From assembly GCA_029891345.1 (NCBI GenBank), contig CM057002.1, forward strand, positions 61,742,777-61,806,776: DNA of 64,000 nucleotides. Reading direction: 5' to 3'. Position 1 is the first letter of the stretch; each line of letters begins with the position of its first letter. The stretch comes from Dryococelus australis. Lineage: Eukaryota; Arthropoda; Insecta; Phasmatodea; Phasmatidae. This document shows, in pieces, positions 58,641 through 64,000 of the stretch. The notes under the pieces are model-generated. The model did no database searches, was not told the origin of the DNA, and saw nothing but the letters and a program-made list of their open reading frames with translations. Both the position numbers and the translations under genes were made by a program.

Positions 58641-59071
58641 TGACGGAAAGGAGAAAATGACAGTACCTCGTGCCATCTGATCAGGGGTAAACTTGGCTAG
58701 TCACAGGGGACATAAGCCAACGAGTAAATGGCGGAGACTCGACAGTACTCATAGGTACAGACTTCTTGTTTCCAGGTTTCCAGTGAGTGTATGTAAGAGG
58801 GAGGGGGGAGTCTCAAAATTCCTGTGGCCATACCAACATCCATTTTAATTTTATTGCTTTCCCGCGTCCTTTCCCTTTTTTTCTTACTGCAGTCGTTCTA
58901 CTCCTAAACATTTAATTAGAAGGACAATTTCTACTAAAATATTGTTTTGAATTAATTAAATAATTCAAAATAAAAAATAATGCCATATTCTAAAAAAGAA
59001 TGAGAGTTGAAATTTACCAATAATTTATGAATACTTATTACAAACTGAAGTAAAGACCAACCTCTACCTAA
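58641..59071. other. No gene seen
   Basis: AT-rich sequence between the SINE and the short inverted-repeat element; only a G-rich patch at 58798-58808 stands out. Confidence 0.5.
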
Positions 59072-59400
59072 AGGCTGTTCACTATAAAGTGAGCACTTTT
59101 GAAATGAACCTTAGAAAAATGTCACTGCCTCTGTCTGCATATATTTTAACGGGCGTACTGAGTGATGTGTGTCCAGTAAAGTTGGTAGCACTGGATGGAA
59201 AGTAGTTCCGTATCTTGACGTCGAATAAAAAGTTTTCGGTCACCATGTGTGATAACTTAAATTATTTCTTCCGGTTTCTGTTGCTTTTTTAATGCATCGT
59301 CCAGTATGGTTATGTTAAGGCGGATGAACACACAACGTGCATACAAGTAGGTATTAAGCAGGGCTTTCAAAAGTGCTCATTTTACCGTGGACAGCCTATA
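59072..59400. mobile_element. Short inverted-repeat element, family 2, copy A
   Basis: The left end AGGCTGTTCACTATAAAGTG then AGCACTTTTGAAA (59072-59104) is the inverted counterpart of the right end TTTCAAAAGTGCTCATTTTA then CCGTGGACAGCCTATA (59365-59400). The interior matches the reverse complement of copy B at 60013-60428 (for example TATTTTAACGGGCG, GTGATAACTTAAATTATTTC, CACAACGTGCATACA). Copy A lacks about 100 internal bases present in copy B. No coding capacity. Confidence 0.8.
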
Positions 59401-59573
59401 TCACTACTCGGGAGCGTCAACCCTGCTGGCTGAGAAGTGGAGTGGCGACAGCCGCCATTGGTCACCTAACCCCGAACCCGGTACATACGACTACACAATA
59501 ATCATTTCGAATTTCGTCACAGAACTCACAAAATTTACGAGTCTCTCAGTTTGTGGTTACATTTTTACGGGCG

Positions 59574-59811
59574 GGGCCCGTGGTGGCTGAGCGGTTAGCC
59601 TGCTCACCTCCCACCTTGGCGAACCAGGTCCGATTCCCTGCGGGGTGGCTACCGGATTTGCGCACGTGGGAATCGTGCCGGGCGATGCCGCTGGTCGGCG
59701 GGTTTGCCCCGGGATCTCCCGGCTACCCCCCGCCATTGCATTCCGGCGCTGCTCCATACTAATCTCAAGACCTCGATATTAAGAGCCGCCCAAATCTCTC
59801 CAGTTCAGTCC
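59574..59811 (+). mobile_element. tRNA-derived SINE with target-site duplication
   Basis: The head GGCCCGTGGTGGCTGAGCGG then TTAG holds an A box (59584-59594) and GGTCCGATTCCC at 59627-59638 is the B box. A GC-rich body and the tail AATCTCAAGACCTCGAT follow. It is flanked by ATTTTTACGGGCG (59561-59573) and ATTTCTACGGGCG (59812-59824), a 13-base target-site duplication with one change. It lies between the two inverted family-2 elements. Confidence 0.85.
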
Positions 59812-60012
59812 ATTTCTACGGGCGCACACTGTTACCAGCCGGTCGAATATTTACGAACTGTAATTTGTGACCTGGTCAAGGCGAATTTCCTACATTTGCA
59901 ACGATAGAGGTGTATCAGTCTATAATAAAACGTCTTAAAAGTTTCGTTGTGTTACTGTACTCTGAAAACATACATTACTGAATAAATTAAAAATACTTGT
60001 TAGGCAGATAAA

Positions 60013-60428
60013 GGATATTTACGACAAAATGCGCACTTTTGAAAGCCCTGCTTAAGATCTATCTGTATGCACGTTGTGTATTCTTCCGCCTTATGTAAAA
60101 CTAACTCTGCCATGGGCCTCATCACTATTCACGCGTCGGTCAGGCAGAACTGTGAGATTGTTAAAAAAAAAATATTTTACAAATCTGCTTACTTTTACAA
60201 CTAGACGCATTAAAAGAAAAGAAAGCGAAGGAAATAATTTAAGTTATCACAAATTGTTACCTAATATTTTTTATTCGACGTTAAGATATGGAACTACTTT
60301 CCCTCCATCGTTACCAACTTTACTGGACGCATTTCACTAAGTGCGCCCGTTAAAATATACGCAGGAAGAGGCAGTGACTTTTTCTAACGTTGAATTCCAA
60401 AGTGCTCACTTTATCGTGAACCGCCTAT
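60013..60428. mobile_element. Short inverted-repeat element, family 2, copy B, inverted
   Basis: The right end CCAAAGTGCTCACTTTATCG then TGAACCGCCTA (60398-60427) is the complement of the copy A left end. The left end around GACAAAATGCGCACTTTTGA (60023) is a weaker version of the other terminus. The interior aligns with copy A in reverse complement over most of its length. Its short plus frame (60074-60340) is probably not a gene. Confidence 0.75.
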
Positions 60429-60700
60429 ATCAGTGCGACGCACGTTCTGTAAGTTCATTATTTTATTTTAGAGGGCTTAGTAACAAAATATGATTCCATA
60501 CCTAATGTAAAACAAAGACATGCTTTAGTAACAGATGGGCAGACATGAAGTTTTCACACCACTTCTGTTTCAGATCGCGTGGAAATGAAACAGCAAAATC
60601 CTGTTTCGCAATAAAACTGAAGGCGAAATATTGTTTTGCACGTGATGAATTACAAGGTCGAAGCAGAAGTGGGGCATGTTTCACAAGCCGAAACACTGAC

Positions 60701-60797
60701 CTCCACACCTGGCGCTGCTGTTGTGCGCAAACCGCAGTATGACGAGCGTGTCGCTGGCAAACTCCTTGACCTTGGCGATGCTACGCCGCGCATTCCG
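60701..60797 (-). CDS. Candidate GC-rich exon, product unknown
   Basis: On the minus strand, between an acceptor (TTCCTAGCTCAG) and a donor (GGAG|GTCAGT, donor at 60695-60700), a 97-base block reads without stops as RNARRSIAKVKEFASDTLVI then LRFAHNSSARC. Third positions are mostly G or C, unlike the surroundings. The amphipathic, Lys/Arg-rich start fits a helix. I do not recognise the protein. It could belong to the same minus-strand gene as the candidate exon at 53751-53996, but the phases do not join directly, so other exons would lie between. Confidence 0.35.
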
Positions 60798-61223
60798 CTG
60801 AGCTAGGAACTAAGCTAGTTCGGAATGACTCCGACGCTAAGCTAATGTCGGCCAGTACTTCAATCTCTTCTCTCGCTAGTTGAGGTCAGTTTCCACAACG
60901 CGACTGCACGTGGAGCTTGAAACTCGTCAAGTCGAGAAGTCGCTTCGTCGCGACATTCGTAAACATAATATAGTTTAAAAAAAATACAAAATTGATTCCA
61001 GGAACATTTTATAAAGTTGTTTGCCTACCTAGTGCAATGATCGCGTTGCAGTATATTTGAAATACACCTTTTTGCACCGACCTTCTGTGTATATTCGTAA
61101 CCAGCTTTATTTCCCGTGTTATATGAAATCCTACTTCATACGACTTTGGAAAACAACAGTTAGGAAGACTCAGCATTGTCGTAGATAAACTTTTTTTTAG
61201 CCTGTAAGCAGATACCAAGGTAC

Positions 61224-61225
<2 letters not shown>
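60798..61225. other. No gene seen
   Basis: CpG-containing sequence at 60798-60960 (GCTAAGCTAATGTCGGCC) and AT-rich sequence beyond it; no domain. Confidence 0.45.
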
Positions 61226-61268
<43 letters not shown>

Positions 61269-61825
61269 GCTCTACAGCGTGTTTGGGAAACATGTGTACA
61301 AACTCGGGCACGTGATTCGTGGCCGGGAAAGAGGAAGCCATGATACTGCTACCACTATACCCTTCGTTTGCATTTTACACGGTAACGGCGGGTCCTAGGG
61401 AGTTGCAACTTAGGAGGGCTTATTTGCGTATTACGACGTCCTGCTTCGTACAATGGTATCCACAATCACTTTAACCTCACGGTGTAGATGCTGCATGTAG
61501 TCAAAGGGTGCCAACCCCTATTATTTACATGATGGGGATGTGTGCGACGGACCATACCTTCTTTTTTATCCAATATATTGGTTTCATTAGTCCGTATACC
61601 AATTTGTGTACCTCTAACTCAAGTAATTTGCTTAATATCCCACGTAATATGCTTGTCACCCTCCAGTTTTAGGGGCTGCTACAGTCCTTATTATTTGAGA
61701 TGGACCAAGGGTGTCCTATATCAACAATCTTCCTCTTTTCCGGTCACGAATCGCGTGCCTATGTTTGTAGACATGTTTACTAAACATGATGTGTATGTGT
61801 GTGTGTGTGTATATATATTATATAT

Positions 61826-61860
<35 letters not shown>
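61226..61860. repeat. Inverted repeat bordered by (TA)n microsatellites
   Basis: 61265-61350 and 61715-61795 are inverted relatives: the complement of the first contains CCTCTTTCCCGGCCACGAAT, ACGTGCCCGAGTTTGTACAC and ATGTTT, the second CCTCTTTTCCGGTCACGAAT, GCGTGCCTATGTTTGTAGAC and ATGTTT. Similar peptides are therefore read outward on both strands. Each arm runs into a TA repeat (61226-61263 and 61810-61860). Arms may extend inward to 61450 and 61615 with more decay. Confidence 0.7.
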
Positions 61861-61861
<1 letters not shown>

Positions 61862-62106
61862 AAGTATGTGTGTGTGTGTGTATGTGCGTGTGTGTGTGTT
61901 ATTCACCCCAAGCTAGCACTTCAGAAGTCCCTCTCATTTACAATTAGAAGTCAATAAACATATTTAACATATTTTATTTTAGCCTTAGACGTTAACTTTC
62001 GAGTGCGATGGAATATACACACTGTGTTTATTACATACATAGCAGTATTTATTTAAAAACGTGGTTAAAACATAAAATATTGCTGAAAAGAAAAAGTAAC
62101 TAGAGC

Positions 62107-62140
62107 CTCAAAAGTGCTCGCTGTTCCGTGAACAGCCTAT
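62107..62140. mobile_element. Family-2 short element, solo terminus
   Basis: CTCAAAAGTGCTCGCTGTTC then CGTGAACAGCCTAT matches the right end of family-2 copies A and B. No partner terminus was found nearby, so it is a fragment. Confidence 0.6.
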
Positions 62141-62325
62141 GATTTAGCATAACAGCATTAAACATATTTAGACGCGACATTTTATTTGGAAAATTTCGCT
62201 CGTGTGCTTGTTTCCCCATCATCAATGAGGTGGCCTACGACACAAATCGGGTTTGGAGATGTGATTGCGCGAGGCACGGAACCAATGAGGCGGATAAGAC
62301 GACGCTTCAAGTAAGATATCGCTCG

Positions 62326-62371
62326 GCGCATGCGCAAGCTCAAGGCAGTATTTAACCGTTCAGCGTTCAGT
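62326..62371 (+). promoter_or_regulatory. Possible promoter: NRF-1-like palindrome and TATA-like box
   Basis: GCGCATGCGC (62326-62335) is the palindromic core bound by NRF-1/Ewg family factors. TATTTAA at 62349-62355 and TTCAGT at 62366-62371 resemble TATA and initiator elements, but their separation of about 20 bases is short and no downstream coding exon is visible. Confidence 0.2.
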
Positions 62372-63799
62372 AGGTGAAGCAGATGAGCGAGATTTGGCCT
62401 CATTCGTCCATAAGCCATCAAAATATTTTCCTTAACTAAACACATATCCAGGGGTTTTTAAAGATGACTAGATAATATATTATTCGTGCTCCAGTCCCTC
62501 CCTTTTTATTTTTACTTCCATGTTGGTTTTATAGCATGACACGAAATTTGAATAAAAAATTAATATTTTTTTCTTGGCATGTTTAATGTCAGAACACTCC
62601 CATTTTTTTTAAGAGGCCTTTTGTTAAAAAAGACTATTTTGATCCACTCCTCCTAAAGTAGACAAAATGTATACACTGTTGAACGTAAATTCTTAATTAA
62701 GAATGTGAGTGCACCAAAATTATGAATGGCCGCGAACAGTAGCACTCTTAGTGTCCCTCGCCACGAGGAATTGGAAACTACGCTGTTGTAAGAGGAGAAC
62801 CTATCATTTTATTAGCAGAAGATTGTATCAATGTTCAGTGCAGTTGTGTATCCTATCTGCGTGTGTGTATCCGGTTAACATATTTTGCGACTGAACATAA
62901 AAGATTCTGTTTTAGATATGTTTGACGGCTCCAAAATAGTGTTTCTAATGTTAATAATTCCATTAGTCCTCTGAAGTGTGCTCTTTTTTTTTTCGGGAGT
63001 AAAATCGCAGTGGACACGCATACAATAATTTCGTAGAAAACTAGCTTCAATGCATCTCAAGCTTCAGTGACAAAAATAGGTGATTAAGCATGCTTGGAAA
63101 GTTGAGAATAAACTTGAATTCCATTGCAACGGTCTTCACATCTTAAAATATCTCAGACTTTTTTAGGGTCGGAGCAGAGAATTAATAAACATTGCACGTA
63201 AATATAGCCGACTTAAAGATCTGTGTTGCTTTTTAAGTATTAAGATAGCACGTTTTTTCACTTCTGAGAAGGATTATGCTACCCGTATTCTTTTCCATAA
63301 TTGCTCCACTGCGCCTTGCATATTACAAAACTTGTTTTGTAGTTCAACGTATCTGAAAATGGCCTCTCGGACTGATCACATATGGAACTATACGAGTGCA
63401 TTAAGATTTCCTCGTAATTTTCTACGAGCAAAAAAAAAATATCCCTAGCACTGGCTTGCGTGGCTCGGAAACTCGAAAACCTTGTATGTAATAATTTACC
63501 ACAAATTATTTTCACAAAGTTTAACTTTGCAATGTTTACTTATACTACAAAGTGATGAATATGTATACACACATAATTTATAATTTTAGTTAATAATCGC
63601 AGTTGCACCTACGACCAGTAGCGGATCCAGATCGAAGTGAGGTTACGTGGGTCACGACCCTCCCAAAAGAATTTTAGACTTCATTATAAAAAAAATTATC
63701 AAAAAATATTTCTGTCCATAATTAGGTGATGTAACCTAGCTGAAATCGGCGTAAAACACGGGCACACGCGAACCAGATCATAACAAACGGCTAAAAAAA
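62372..63799. other. No gene seen
   Basis: AT-rich sequence with short frames; nothing recognisable. Confidence 0.45.
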
Positions 63800-64000
63800 A
63801 ACTAGGTAGTTGGGCTGAACGTCTCGTCGACAGCGAGGTCATTAGAGCCGAAGAAAGTTGCCAGGAAGGAAGGATTGGGGAAGGAATCGACCATGGCCGT
63901 TAGGACGCATCCGCCTGGAGTGATTTCGGGGAAAAAACATGGGATTCCGAAATGAGGGCATCCGGACTGGGAATCGAGCCCAGGTCCTCCCGAATGCGAG
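63800..64000 (-). mobile_element. tRNA-derived SINE, cut by window end
   Basis: On the minus strand GGGCTCGATTCCCAG (about 63968-63982) is a B-box/T-arm sequence followed by a GC-rich body and the end GGCTCTAATGACCTCGCTGT near 63830-63850. The A-box end lies beyond the window. Its body differs from the SINEs at 57.6-59.8 kb, so it is probably another family. Confidence 0.5.

Overview
This window is a repeat-rich, AT-rich piece of an animal nuclear genome, most likely an arthropod and probably an insect. The evidence is the mix of relics: a Jockey-type LINE, a Penelope-like GIY-YIG fragment, a Ty3/gypsy element, a Helitron-like element, tRNA-derived SINEs, several families of short inverted-repeat elements, and a capsid module of the Polinton/adintovirus-like kind that is common in arthropod and cnidarian genomes. 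Long introns or intergenic spacers and large repeat content fit a large-genome insect, but the species cannot be named from the sequence. There are no operons, bacterial genes or CRISPR arrays.

Layout. 0.2-7.2 kb: two inverted copies of one short inverted-repeat element flank a heavily decayed Ty3/gypsy element (PHD-like finger, zinc knuckle, protease, RNase H, integrase pieces; the polymerase palm is deleted). 7.3-8.6 kb: a Penelope-like C-terminal piece on the minus strand, then a convincing terminal exon on the plus strand that resembles the C-terminal end of a GGA-type gamma-ear domain. 13.0-17.1 kb: two arrays of degenerate repeats in opposite orientation, with a Helitron-like element between them that carries a minisatellite of tRNA A-box-like units. 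20.3 kb: a second, almost identical copy of the Penelope C-terminus. 26.2-29.1 kb: decayed repetitive sequence with a recurrent 20-base word. 34.8-38.9 kb: a Jockey-like LINE on the minus strand, interrupted by about 0.9 kb. 44.7-46.0 kb: three diverged tandem units. 47.4-50.4 kb: the most notable block, a broken protease - penton-like - small ORF - major-capsid-like - uncharacterised ORF array on the plus strand. 53.7-60.8 kb: two short GC-rich minus-strand exon candidates, tandem arrays of tRNA B-box-like sequence, SINE copies and a pair of inverted short elements. 61-64 kb: an inverted repeat with (TA)n, element fragments and a SINE cut by the window edge.

Only a few stretches look like host coding sequence: the terminal exon at 8.46-8.58 kb and, less surely, minus-strand exon candidates at 53.75-54.0 and 60.70-60.80 kb. 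Everything else recognisable is mobile or virus-derived and is broken by stops, frameshifts or deletions. Family calls rest on motif reading by eye, without database searches.
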